Positions 1 to 8,218 of a DNA stretch of 64,000 nt are shown here, one piece after another. A program made the translations under genes and the position numbers. Each line of letters opens with the position of its first letter. The stretch's first letter is position 1. Source of the DNA: Paenibacillus sp. FSL H8-0537 (lineage in GTDB: Bacteria > Bacillota > Bacilli > Paenibacillales > Paenibacillaceae). The DNA is taken from positions 3,896,001 through 3,960,000 of the forward strand of contig NZ_CP150290.1 in assembly GCF_038051995.1 (NCBI RefSeq), read 5' to 3'. Below the pieces are notes generated by a model. That model was not told where the DNA came from. It saw only the letters and a program-made list of their open reading frames with translations, and searched no databases.

Positions 1-553
1 AAAAAAGCCTTAATTCATGCGGCTTCTAATCCCTATACGTTCTTGTCCTCTGACATATGCTGTCGAAGGACAGTGAAAATTTTCTATACCATCTTGTTCC
101 TCGAGTCATGAAATTCTATTCTTCCAATGAAGCTTGTGAAAGTAGACTAATCGGATTTATTTTACGAATTCCTGAGATAATTAGTAGTGCAAAACCACTA
201 AAGGCTACAGCAGGATCTAATAACGATTTAAACAAAGAATCGAACAAATTTTGAATACCCCCTGTGTTTTTCTATATTATTCTATTTTTGATGAACTAAT
301 AAGTTTCATATCCCCTTTATATTCTTCTTTTTTAATTAAATTAAACCATAAATGGTAATAACATGATAAATGTTCCCTGCTGCATTCCCCCCTGATCTGT
401 GCGATGACCTTAGCTTCTAGTAGAACCAAAATTTAAACGGATATCTTTTTCTCAACCACCCGAGTTAGGATGAAAATAAAAAACACGGGACCGGAATGAT
501 GGCTATGAAAAGCAATAGAAATCTATCCAACATCTGCATTATTTAATAAGAAC
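1..553. other. AT-rich stretch with no supported gene
   Basis: I see no convincing gene here. A 65-codon open frame at 57-254 (+) has no ribosome binding site and no recognisable motif. The first 27 bases can form a weak hairpin (AAGCC/GGCTT) followed by a T-run on the minus strand, so they could be the tail of a terminator, but no minus-strand gene ends close to it; the nearest stop is at 554. The stretch ends at the stop codon of the minus-strand gene that starts at 1087. Confidence 0.5.
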
Positions 554-1087
554 TTAGTCTCGACGGAAATTCACTTCCTTCTGGACTGTACCATTTCTTC
601 CTTTCCATTCAACTTTAAACACTTCGATATCAGTTGAGATATAGCGCTCCCAGATATTATCTCCAAACCCCCACCCGTCGGGCATGGTTTGTCGTTTCCC
701 CTGCTTACTTACTACATAATCTTCTTCTTTTAGTAGGATGCAGCCGACTAAATTTTTATCTAAAAAGTGATATACCTCGTTTCTACTCATCCCGCCCCCA
801 TGCTTAAATAAATGATCCAAAATAGTCTTTCTAGGAATAACATGATCGTGTCTCAGCAGTTTAGATTTTGTACTTTCAGGAACATTTATATTTACTAATG
901 CCTTTTTTGACCAGCAAGGACAGCCTGTATACTTGCCGAAAAACTCTGTCCAATGCCATGTGATTTGAAAAATCACAGCATGTTTGGCGGCCAGTGACAA
1001 TGTATCTACCCGTAGAACGTTATAAATATCATTTGCCATTTCCTCTTTTGTCCGATAATGTTGGTTCTTCTTACTTATTTTTGCCAT
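554..1087 (-). CDS. hypothetical protein (177 aa)
   Basis: Unrecognised protein. The ATG at 1087 is preferred to the upstream TTG at 1093 because an AAGGTGGTG ribosome binding site lies 8 bases before it. The N-terminal part is basic and helical (KKNQHYRTKEEMANDIYNVL). The middle has a WxWTEFFG stretch and a GCPCW pair of cysteines, and then RHDHVIPRK, which faintly recalls the His-containing strand of HNH-type proteins but lacks the rest of that motif. The C-terminal half is rich in charged residues. It stands alone between a gene-free stretch and insertion-sequence remnants, so it looks like an accessory or cargo gene. The length, start site and frame are credible; the function is unknown. 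Confidence 0.6.
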   Translation of the reverse strand: MAKISKKNQHYRTKEEMANDIYNVLRVDTLSLAAKHAVIFQITWHWTEFFGKYTGCPCWSKKALVNINVPESTKSKLLRHDHVIPRKTILDHLFKHGGGMSRNEVYHFLDKNLVGCILLKEEDYVVSKQGKRQTMPDGWGFGDNIWERYISTDIEVFKVEWKGRNGTVQKEVNFRRD

Positions 1088-1239
1088 AAGCAATACACCA
1101 CCTTAATACTTTATTATGTATATGATGACTATCAGATAAATCCCACCTCCCGCCTTATAAATCCACATTATAAATGATTATAAAAAATCCCCCCTCTGAG
1201 TATGGAAAGACTTTCATAATAACTATTCTGATTATTACC

Positions 1240-1512
1240 CCAACAAAACTGCCAATCGTTCCACCGGCAACTTCATCCGAAGGACCACTTCGTGACTTTG
1301 CGTAGTTGCCGGTGGTAACCATCGATAACGTTGGTTGTGAAAATCAGCTTTTGAATCTCAGTGGGTATTTAAAGAAGGTTGCCAGTTCCTTCCCGTTATT
1401 TCACCAGGAACAATACTTCGTACCACAGAGTTCCTCGAATCGTTCAAGCTCACCGAGAGCAGCGTCTTCTGTGGTCGCCTTGTAGATCGGCATTAGACCT
1501 GCTATGAGCCGA
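1240..1512 (-). mobile_element. degraded IS256-family transposase fragment
   Basis: Reverse-strand translation, with at least one frameshift and internal stops, gives pieces typical of the C-terminal half of IS256/mutator transposases. One frame gives PIYKATTEDAALGELERFEE followed by ELATFFKYP. A shifted frame gives LIFTTNVIDGYHRQLRKVTK. In intact IS256 family members these lie consecutively, around the 'TTNxIEGxxRQLRKVTK' region after the last catalytic Glu. The remainder of the element and its inverted repeats are not visible, so this is a dead relic. Confidence 0.7.
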
Positions 1513-1547
1513 CAACGGCATTGGACGTGAATATCCTAGGCACAATT

Positions 1548-1576
1548 CTGTTACTGATGCAATACATCAGTAACAG
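1548..1576. repeat. perfect 12-bp inverted repeat
   Basis: CTGTTACTGATG and CATCAGTAACAG form a perfect 12-bp stem around a 5-base loop. There is no T-run on either side, so it is not a standard terminator. It lies between the IS256 relic and the broken gene ending at 1627, and could be an old element end, a regulator site or a transcript-stabilising hairpin. Confidence 0.5.
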
Positions 1577-1626
1577 CCATTATGCTCATTACACATGACC
1601 TTTGCTTCTTAACAAAATAATCCAAT

Positions 1627-2250
1627 CTACTTTAACTTATTCATCAGCGCGGATATTGATTTCCTTGCACCACTAATTTTACGTTGCTTCAGTTGCATTT
1701 CTATTTTTTCATCAAGTATTAACTCTATACTTAGTAACAAGACTGGAAACATTTCAAGACAGGATTGCTCACTTAACTCATGCATTCCCTTGCTTAGGAT
1801 TGAATAGATCGCTTTATTCTCGACTAAGAATTGAGGAAGCAAATCTGAAAGTAGTTCAATTCTATCTACCACTCGCCCTTTTATATACAGTTGTTCATCC
1901 CACGAAGAAACTTTTTGTTTAGCTTCTTGGTGAGCCTCTTCTAAACAAGTTTTCAAATATCCGTCTCAGATAAACAAATGAACCACTCCCGATACCATGC
2001 GATACCAATCCAATCGCCTTATTTAATTCTCGATGACTTGGTTTGTGCTCATCTTGGTCTCTGCCATCGAGTTTCTATCCCGTTTGTAACAATGACAATC
2101 GGCGCTATTTCAGGAAGAAATCTAGCATACGAAATCCCCTGATCGCGATCATCATCAATAAGCTCCAATCCCTCATGTTTAAGTTTTAAGAGAGCTAAGT
2201 TTCTCTTTCATTGTAATAGGAGAATGTCTAACCTCCCATCAGCACTATTT
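1627..2250 (-). pseudogene. broken gene: HSDR_N-like head joined to an unknown family tail
   Basis: Three reading frames must be joined. The 5' part (about 2250-2053) reads RNLALLKLKHEGLELIDDD and then DQGISYARFLPEIAPIVIVTNG, the pattern of the N-terminal nuclease-like domain of type I restriction R subunits and related proteins. A shifted frame (about 2045-1965) gives HKPSHRELNKAIGLVSHG and GSFVYLRRIFENL. A second shift near 1960 leads into the open frame ending at 1627 (WDEQLYIKGRVVDRIELLSD, LLPQFLVENKAIYSILSKG). The last two parts read as one conserved hypothetical family interrupted by a frameshift. Whether the head belongs to the same ancestral gene or was joined by deletion cannot be told. 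It sits among IS relics and is not expected to be functional. Confidence 0.65.
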
Positions 2251-2277
2251 CTATTGCCTGCATTCATTTTTACGTGA

Positions 2278-2940
2278 TTATGGCCAAGCTTGAGTGAAAA
2301 TGTTTTTTGATGTTTCAATTCCAATTGGAACAGCCTCTGCGCGGCCAGCGGCGGATCCGGCACGATGGTACCGATTCAGCTGACGGGTACCGTCTTGGCG
2401 GAAGTTGCCAGAGACAAGCTCCTTTCGCTTATGTTCAAGCGTGACAATATCGCGGCCACCACCGGAGTCGACCTGGCCTCTAAAGAACATGCGAATGCAG
2501 CATGCAGGCCGATTCTCGAAGTTTCGACGCTCCGTCAGTACTTCGGCCTCATTGAACAGCTCCATGTCCATTTGATCCGGATGCGTCTCCTCGCTGGAAG
2601 TACTATAACGCTTCTGCTGAGCCAGGCGGAACTGCTCTTCGTACCATTTAAGCTTGGCAGACAATTCGGCGATTTGCTGTTCCTGCTTCAAAATTTTTTG
2701 TTGGAGTACTTCGGGGTTAGGAGATTCCGTTCAATTTTCCATAGGGTAAGATTTCACCTTTGCACATGCTATGCCTGCTGAGACATATGGCGATTTAAGT
2801 AAGGAATGATTTGCTAAATGGCGATGTGCCTGCCGCTGACTAAGCGATATTGATTTTCGGAAATCTGTGCTGCCGCAAGCGAGATAAACGTGCTGGGTCG
2901 AAAGCTCGTTCAGCATGACGGGATACTTACTTTTATTCAT
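2278..2940 (-). mobile_element. degraded IS66-family element (TnpB and TnpC remnants)
   Basis: Two remnants of an IS66-type element lie head to tail. The frame 2940-2731 starts with MLNELSTQHVYLACGSTDFR and KSI, the typical N-terminus of IS66 TnpB, and then departs from the family, implying an internal deletion. The frame 2691-2278 contains KWYEEQFRLAQQKRYSTSSE and then LFNEAEVL, the typical N-terminal coiled-coil region of the IS66 TnpC transposase, and then runs out of frame. The catalytic part of TnpC is absent. The first TnpB codons overlap the end of the AraC gene at 2933-2940 by 8 bases, so the element may have inserted at, and slightly rewritten, the 3' end of that gene. Confidence 0.75.
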
Positions 2941-3757
2941 GGTTTTTTATGGACTGTCGAAAGAAATCCTGTTCTCTCCACTGTGTGGGGGTCATATTAA
3001 AGTGTTTTTTAAACAGCTTCGAAAATTCCATCTGATTGTCATATCCGACACTATTGGCTACTTCTTTGATGGTCATACTGTTTTTTTTGAGTGATTGTGA
3101 GGCCATATCCATTTTGAGTGAAATGATAAACTGCTGTGTGCTTATGCCGCAAATGCTTTTGAAGATACGCGCCAGATGGCTGCGGTCTATGTTTAGAAAA
3201 TGTGCAATTTCAGAAACGAATGTCCGTTTGTGAACATTGCTTCTAATATAGTTTTTGGCATAAGAAACATATGTTTCTGCGGTATTCTCATCTTTCTTCG
3301 ATAATTTACCCTTCGTCAGCGCTGCGATAAACGGCCAAAAATGGCTCATGATCGTTTCAAAGTCAGTCCAGCCTAAATCTATTATATTCTTCAGCGCGAT
3401 TCCGACGCCGTTATCATCATTTATAACGTGGTTATCGTGTGAGAAGCCTGTCACAGACATAATCTTCTCCGAGAAGCTGCCGTCAAACTCAATCCAGCGA
3501 TAAAGCCAAGGATCATTGTTATCCGCCTTATAATATGCCGTTTGTTTCGGAAAGATCAGGAAAAACTGGCCTGCGTGTACTTTATAAGCTTTTTTATTAA
3601 TATGCAATTCGCCTTGCCCGCTGTAAATGTAATGGATGAGATAGAAGTTTCGCACTGCAGGTCCAAAGGAATATCCGCGATCACACTGCTGTTCACCATA
3701 TTGCATGGGATAAACATCGGATGAGATTAAAGGGCTTTTCGCATAATAGAGTTTCAT
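2933..3757 (-). CDS. AraC-family transcriptional regulator
   Basis: Transcription factor with an N-terminal cupin-like sensing domain (SGQGELHINKKAYKVHAGQF is a typical strand pair) and a C-terminal AraC double helix-turn-helix. The HTH part includes VSEIAHFLNIDRSHLARIFK and IKEVANSVGYDNQMEFSKLFK, ending in the family's MTPTQWR. I chose the ATG at 3757 over an upstream TTG (3775) because GGGAG lies 9 bases before it. The gene diverges from the GH27 alpha-galactosidase gene at 3882 across about 125 bases, the classic arrangement for a local activator of a sugar-use operon; that regulatory role is inferred. Its last codons touch the IS66 relic, but the HTH domain looks complete. Confidence 0.88.
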   Translation of the reverse strand: MKLYYAKSPLISSDVYPMQYGEQQCDRGYSFGPAVRNFYLIHYIYSGQGELHINKKAYKVHAGQFFLIFPKQTAYYKADNNDPWLYRWIEFDGSFSEKIMSVTGFSHDNHVINDDNGVGIALKNIIDLGWTDFETIMSHFWPFIAALTKGKLSKKDENTAETYVSYAKNYIRSNVHKRTFVSEIAHFLNIDRSHLARIFKSICGISTQQFIISLKMDMASQSLKKNSMTIKEVANSVGYDNQMEFSKLFKKHFNMTPTQWREQDFFRQSIKNHE

Positions 3758-3881
3758 TGAAATCAGCTCCCGCAATTAATATATCACATTTCCCCATAAT
3801 CACTCGTTAAAAACCTATTTATCAACACCTTTATTTGTCCTATCATAACAATGAAAATGCGACTTGCGAGGAGGATTTTTT

Positions 3882-5696
3882 ATGGACAAAGTAACGGCTA
3901 GAGTTACATCAAGGACAGCGCCGGACGAGATCACGGATCACGACTATATGTTTCCGGCTTTCTCGAACGGTAAGGTGCTTCTGAATAAAAAGCAGGGACG
4001 CCTCCCCGCCATGGGCTGGAACAGTTGGAATGCATTTGGCAGCAAGAACAACGAGGCGCTCACGAAGGCAATGGCAGACGCCATGGTTGATTTGGGACTT
4101 GCGGATCTGGGATACAAGTATGTCGTGCTCGATGACGGCTGCTATAAGTCCGAACGCGTCAACGGATTGCTTTCAAACGAAACGATTAAATTTCCAAGCG
4201 GCTTTAAGGCGTTATCCGACTACATCCGCGGCAAGGGACTTAAATTCGGCATGTACAATGATATAGGCACCCATCTTTGCGCAGGCTCTGCGGTAGGCAC
4301 TTGCGGATTTGAGGATGTCGACACGAGGTCGTATATAGACTGGGGGGTTGACTTTATCAAGGTTGATAACTGCTACTACCTTTGGGACAATGCCACGTTC
4401 TCAGACTCAACAAATGCCAAATATTCCTATGCCCCGAATATCAGAAGCATAACGGTTGCGGGCGAAGAACTGAATATCACTTTAAATGCGGTTAAGGACG
4501 GTGTGCTCCTAGGCCAGGGTGCATCAAAAAATAGCGGCGACTATGTGACCCATATCGGTACATTCGACGGAACAAACGTAGGTACAACACCTGTGGGCGA
4601 CCGCTGGAGCGAGCTTGCGTTTACGGTGAACGCCCCGGCTGGCGGAAAATACGCCATAACCGTAAATTACGCAATCGGCGAACAGGATGGCACGGGACGC
4701 TGGCTTCAGCTAGCAGTAGGAAGCGCAGAGAATGAAACTCGATATTTTGATCAAATGCTTCCTCTTATCGAAAGTACGACTGACTTTGCCAATTCGGAAG
4801 AAATAAAGGTGTTCTTGAATGAGGGAGAAAACATCATACGTCTAATGAACCACAGAAGGCAGGAAAATACCCTTAATTCCTATGCGGTTTTGCTCGAGGG
4901 CTTGAACATGGCTGACCCTAACCATGATATTGTATTCTCAATCTGTGAATGGGGTAAAACGCAGCCGCAAAACTGGGGATATAAGGTTGGAGACTCCTGG
5001 CGTATTCTTAATGATATAACCTTCAGTGTCGGCTCCGATGGCAATCCGGGCTCCGCCGAATGGAGTTCAAACCATACGGCAAGTATAACCTCGCAATATA
5101 GTAAGGCGGTTATTATGGATGAGTTTGCTGGACTTGACAAGGGGTGGAATGATCCCGATATGCTAGTCATCGGTATGAACGGGATTACAACTACCATGAG
5201 TAAAACGCATATGACGATGTGGTGCATGATGAATTCTCCGATTATGCTTGGAATGGATTTAAGACGGGTTGCAAAGAGTAACGAGCTATGGAGAATTATT
5301 GCGAACAAAGAGGTCATCGCATTGAATCAGGATTCCCTCGGTATCCAGGCCAAAAGAATTTACTGCTCTATCGATAATGCCAATCCCGATACAGCCTATA
5401 TCGCCAATAACAACCGAGTTGATATTCTGGTAAAGCCTCTTGCGAACGGAGATATTGCCATATCCTTTATCAATCTCAGCGACTCAAGAGATACGACGGA
5501 GCATTCCGTTGATGTAAGCCGCATTATCGATTATCTTGGGAATAAAATGATTGATGCTGAAAAATTCAAACATGCGGCAAGCTATTCCCTAAAGGATTTA
5601 TGGACAGGTGCGGTTACAACAAACCCTTCAAGAACCTTCTCTGTTACAGGCATTGACGCCTATGACAATATTACCTTAAGAGTTACTCGCATTTAA
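3882..5696 (+). CDS. GH27-type alpha-galactosidase with an inserted carbohydrate-binding-like domain
   Basis: Glycoside hydrolase of family GH27, predicted to release terminal alpha-galactose. The ATG at 3882 has GAGGAGG 7 bases upstream; the longer frame from a TTG at 3864 would consume that site. The catalytic barrel begins with MGWNSWNAFG (about residues 44-53). DFIKVDNC carries the expected nucleophile (about Asp162), and DSWRILNDI carries the expected acid/base Asp (about 378). Between them, about residues 180-345 form a beta-rich insertion (GDYVTHIGTFDG, GGKYAITVNYAIGE, GENIIRLMNH) that resembles a CBM6/CBM35-type module and is not part of the usual barrel. There is no signal peptide, so it probably acts in the cytoplasm on imported oligosaccharides. 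It is followed after 13 bases by the rhodanese fusion gene, suggesting an operon. Confidence 0.88.
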   Translation: MDKVTARVTSRTAPDEITDHDYMFPAFSNGKVLLNKKQGRLPAMGWNSWNAFGSKNNEALTKAMADAMVDLGLADLGYKYVVLDDGCYKSERVNGLLSNETIKFPSGFKALSDYIRGKGLKFGMYNDIGTHLCAGSAVGTCGFEDVDTRSYIDWGVDFIKVDNCYYLWDNATFSDSTNAKYSYAPNIRSITVAGEELNITLNAVKDGVLLGQGASKNSGDYVTHIGTFDGTNVGTTPVGDRWSELAFTVNAPAGGKYAITVNYAIGEQDGTGRWLQLAVGSAENETRYFDQMLPLIESTTDFANSEEIKVFLNEGENIIRLMNHRRQENTLNSYAVLLEGLNMADPNHDIVFSICEWGKTQPQNWGYKVGDSWRILNDITFSVGSDGNPGSAEWSSNHTASITSQYSKAVIMDEFAGLDKGWNDPDMLVIGMNGITTTMSKTHMTMWCMMNSPIMLGMDLRRVAKSNELWRIIANKEVIALNQDSLGIQAKRIYCSIDNANPDTAYIANNNRVDILVKPLANGDIAISFINLSDSRDTTEHSVDVSRIIDYLGNKMIDAEKFKHAASYSLKDLWTGAVTTNPSRTFSVTGIDAYDNITLRVTRI

Positions 5697-5709
5697 TAGG
5701 AGAAAAGAA

Positions 5710-6468
5710 ATGGAAACAGAAGATCATATTACTACTGAACAGTTTGTGACCATGGTCATTAGAAGCAGTAAAGGCCATATAGAGCCGACGCGCGGCAGTT
5801 GGTCATCAGGGTATATGGATTACGCGTTGCATAAGGGAGTAATGGAGGACTATGATCTAACAAACATAAGCAAACCCATTGAGCGCCGCTCCGCTGCAAG
5901 AATCATTCATGAGGTGCTTTTAACAGAATTCGGAGAAAAAGATGAGTACGAATGGTCGGCGGCAGAAAATCTTAGGGACTTATATTCCTGCCATACCTGC
6001 GTCATGCATATCGCGCAGATGTATGTGAAAGGTATAATGCCCGGGCGTGACCCTAACCTATTCGACGTTGCTGGCAGCTTAACTCATGCGGAAGCCAAAG
6101 AAGTTGTTGCAAGAATGCTTAATAGGGAGCAGCGTATTCCTCAGACTGAGGGCAGAGTATTTCGAAGTAAACATCTAGCCCCCGATGAAGCATGGGAGCT
6201 GATGTTAAATGATCCTACTGTAATGATAATAGATGTGCGGACTAATGACGATTATCAAACAGGGCATATTCGGGAAAGCATTTGTATTCCGTTACTTGAT
6301 CTAACAAATAACCCGTTCTCGGTATGCGCGCAAAAGGATACTTCATTAATCCTTTACTGTCAAAGGGGATATAAGTGTTCTATAGCGGCACAAGTCCTTA
6401 TAGATGCAGGCTATCGCAGAGTCTACACGATTCCAGGTATAGAGCAGTATCCGTATCGTTTAATATAG
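5710..6468 (+). CDS. SLH-like / rhodanese fusion protein
   Basis: A 252-residue protein joining two unlike parts. Residues 1-140 resemble S-layer-homology repeats (TTEQFVTMVIRSSKG near the start; HIAQMYVKGIMPGRDPNLF and LTHAEAKEVVARML at about 100-137). Residues 150-252 form a single-domain rhodanese (VMIIDVRTNDDYQTGHIRES, then YCQRGYKCS), with active-site Cys217 in a CxxGxxC loop, so sulfurtransferase chemistry is possible. There is no signal peptide, which is odd for an SLH protein, so the SLH-like part may have another role here. An AGGAGA site overlapping the stop region of the alpha-galactosidase gene indicates translation from the same transcript. The link between the two genes' functions is unclear. 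Confidence 0.75.
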   Translation: METEDHITTEQFVTMVIRSSKGHIEPTRGSWSSGYMDYALHKGVMEDYDLTNISKPIERRSAARIIHEVLLTEFGEKDEYEWSAAENLRDLYSCHTCVMHIAQMYVKGIMPGRDPNLFDVAGSLTHAEAKEVVARMLNREQRIPQTEGRVFRSKHLAPDEAWELMLNDPTVMIIDVRTNDDYQTGHIRESICIPLLDLTNNPFSVCAQKDTSLILYCQRGYKCSIAAQVLIDAGYRRVYTIPGIEQYPYRLI

Positions 6469-6477
6469 TTCAACCGG

Positions 6478-6510
6478 AATACCTCCGAGCCATTCCGGCC
6501 GGAGGTATTT
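6478..6510 (+). terminator. hairpin terminator after the alpha-galactosidase operon
   Basis: AATACCTCCG pairs perfectly with CGGAGGTATT around a 12-base loop, 9 bases after the stop codon of the rhodanese fusion. The T-run is short, so it is a moderate terminator. Confidence 0.65.
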
Positions 6511-6521
6511 CGGATAAAAGT

Positions 6522-6707
6522 ATAGCAGCCTAGTTCATTACTTTGCGTATCAAGACAGCAGCATCCTTGAGTACATTCTCTGTTTTTACAATGACAAACG
6601 TATTCACTCGACCATCGGGTATCTCACTCCCAATGAATGCGAACGTATGTACCGAAAGGCTGCTTAAGACTCTCGGTTTTTTGTGTCTACTCTATTGACA
6701 GAGGTAC
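6522..6707 (+). mobile_element. 3' end of an IS3-family element
   Basis: The plus-strand frame ending at 6667 reads SSLVHYFAYQDSSILEYI, then FYNDKRIHSTIGYLTPNE and CERMYRKAA, then stop. This is the C-terminus of an IS3-family integrase-type transposase after its last catalytic Glu region. It is followed by sequence ending in TATTGACAGAGGTACA, which has the form of an IS3-family right end (terminal CA). Everything upstream of about 6522 is missing, so the element is a truncated relic that joins directly to the terminator region of the galactosidase operon. Confidence 0.72.
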
Positions 6708-6708
6708 A

Positions 6709-6855
6709 TTATCTAGTAGTTGCTCATTAGTGGTCACCATATTTCGATAAACCTCTTCAACCATGCTTTCAGGGAAAAAGATACAAAATGATTCTACCAG
6801 AACATTGGATTCAATAGTTATTGAGTACTCTTGACCAAGATTAAAGAAACATTAT
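6709..6855 (-). pseudogene. AraC-type regulator sensing-domain fragment, cut by the IS3 end
   Basis: The reverse frame gives FNLGQEYSITIESNVLVESF, then CIFFPESMVEEVYRNM, then a short tail that stops inside the IS3 end. The 'VESFCIFFP' string recalls N-terminal sensing regions of some AraC-family regulators. Both the beginning and the DNA-binding domain are absent. The IS3 end at 6707 is the likely cause of the truncation. The family call is tentative. Confidence 0.4.
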
Positions 6856-6985
6856 TGTTTGTATTTTCTGGATAGTTAAACTATTTTCCTGCTTTAGTAG
6901 TGGAAATTGAACAGAGTACCAGCCAACATTCTTGAGCCCTACTGACACAACTCATCTATTCACTGCATGCGCGGTACGCATCACC

Positions 6986-7204
6986 TCACTGGCAGAACCA
7001 GCGCACAAAATAATCCTCTTCATGCAGCATAGCCTCAGAAACTTCGTCCACGATCTGCGACTGCCCGAAGGCAAGTCGTCTGCTCAGCTCCAGCAGCGCT
7101 GTGCTTCTGAGCTGCGGGTCATCCTTTTCGGGCGAAGCAACCTGCTGCTGCCGGAGCTGCTTCGATCCTCTTTTTCGATTAAATCCGAACCCGAACCATC
7201 CCAC
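6986..7204 (-). CDS. small hypothetical protein (72 aa)
   Basis: Short gene directly after the SUMF1-like gene in the same operon. A GTG at 7213 abuts the GGGAGG site, so the GTG at 7204, with normal spacing to it, is the better start. The protein begins with a glycine/phenylalanine-rich GWFGFGFNRK and continues with a charged helical region (DPQLRSTALLELSRRLAFG, then SEAMLHEEDYFVRWFC). No family is recognised. The conserved-looking C-terminal half and the good ribosome binding site argue that it is real; it could also be the truncated head of a longer protein. Confidence 0.5.
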   Translation of the reverse strand: MGWFGFGFNRKRGSKQLRQQQVASPEKDDPQLRSTALLELSRRLAFGQSQIVDEVSEAMLHEEDYFVRWFCQ

Positions 7205-7221
7205 GCTGCTCACCCTCCCTT

Positions 7222-8199
7222 TTACAACCGGATAATGCGTCTAAAGCGCAAATTGCCGACTATATCCGCGAAGTCCAGCTCAAACACATTAGGATCGCGA
7301 TAGTAGACCGCTGTCGCTGGCAAATAGCCTACAACCGGTCCTGTTCCTCCGCATACCAAGCTGCCGCCATCTCCGCCCTTCGGAAAAAACTCCTTATCCT
7401 TCAGCGTCATTTCATACTGGTAAGGATCTCCCGAGAAGCAAACACCGAACGCATTCGGCAGCTCCAAATCATAAGGTCCTCTCTCGCCTTCTGCCAGCTC
7501 CTCAAAATGCCTGAGGTTCAGCCCATAATCAAAGCTGTCGCCCCAAGGATACAACGTCCGGCAGCCGCCGCCGTAAAGATATTCCCACTCATCCTCCGTA
7601 GGCAGGCTAAAGCCGGATTGCTCGATTTGCTCAGCGACGATATCCGCGTCCAGCTCATCATTAAACAAATAAGCGAGGATGTCCTCCCCTTCGCGTACGA
7701 AGCGAAAATTTTGATGACGCTCGTATTCTGAATAGGTGCTGAGCTTGAATTTTTCCAATTCCTCCTGAAAATCCTCATCCTCGGCCAAATCCTCGTCATC
7801 GAGCTCTACCTCGTACCAGCCTAGCGAATGCGTCTCGCATTCCACGAGCAAAGCGCCAATTTCCGCCTCGCGGACCGGCGACATTTGATCGCGGATAAAC
7901 GCATCCCGATCCTCAACACCATATTCGTTCATCGTCTCTTGAAAATCTTCAGCTGTTGCGGCATCCAAGCCTTGCTCCCAACGCTCCCAGCCCAGCGTTA
8001 CCTTGTCTCCCGGCGCATAAACGAACTTATAGCCCTCATAGTCATAAACACCCGTTTCGAGCCCGCTGCCATAACGCTGGAACGCCTTCAGCCCTTGATA
8101 TTCAAACCCTTCCGGAAGCTTATCCAGCAGCATTTTCAATACAATTTCCTTCTCTTGGCTCGGCAGACTGTTCCAGACGAATCGATTTAATGTTTCCAT
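7222..8199 (-). CDS. SUMF1-like (formylglycine-generating enzyme fold) protein, acidic
   Basis: A 325-residue, very acidic protein. The C-terminal third carries the hallmark LPTEDEWEYLYGGG followed by YPWGDSFDYG, as in the SUMF1/FGE-sulfatase fold (compare LPTEAEWEYAARGG), and later GGDGGSLVCGG and LRFRRIIRL, which match the end of that fold. The N-terminal 150 residues are acidic and of unknown fold. Many members of this fold are structural or binding proteins rather than true formylglycine-generating enzymes, and I do not see enough to claim catalysis. It is the third gene of a four-gene minus-strand operon, 19 bases after the SUKH gene. Confidence 0.7.
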   Translation of the reverse strand: METLNRFVWNSLPSQEKEIVLKMLLDKLPEGFEYQGLKAFQRYGSGLETGVYDYEGYKFVYAPGDKVTLGWERWEQGLDAATAEDFQETMNEYGVEDRDAFIRDQMSPVREAEIGALLVECETHSLGWYEVELDDEDLAEDEDFQEELEKFKLSTYSEYERHQNFRFVREGEDILAYLFNDELDADIVAEQIEQSGFSLPTEDEWEYLYGGGCRTLYPWGDSFDYGLNLRHFEELAEGERGPYDLELPNAFGVCFSGDPYQYEMTLKDKEFFPKGGDGGSLVCGGTGPVVGYLPATAVYYRDPNVFELDFADIVGNLRFRRIIRL

Positions 8200-8218
8200 T
8201 TCGCTCCCACCTTTTCGA

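Noticed and set aside
57..254. 65-codon plus-strand gene
   Set aside because: No ribosome binding site, no motif, AT-rich; cannot be supported.
554..1087. HNH endonuclease
   Set aside because: Only a DHVIPRK-like string is present; the Asn and second His of the motif cannot be placed.
2365..2781. 138-codon plus-strand frame over the IS66 relic
   Set aside because: The minus strand encodes clear TnpC and TnpB pieces; the plus frame is their shadow.
4880..5317. Minus-strand 145-codon frame within the alpha-galactosidase gene
   Set aside because: Overlaps the catalytic GH27 region and has no supporting signals.
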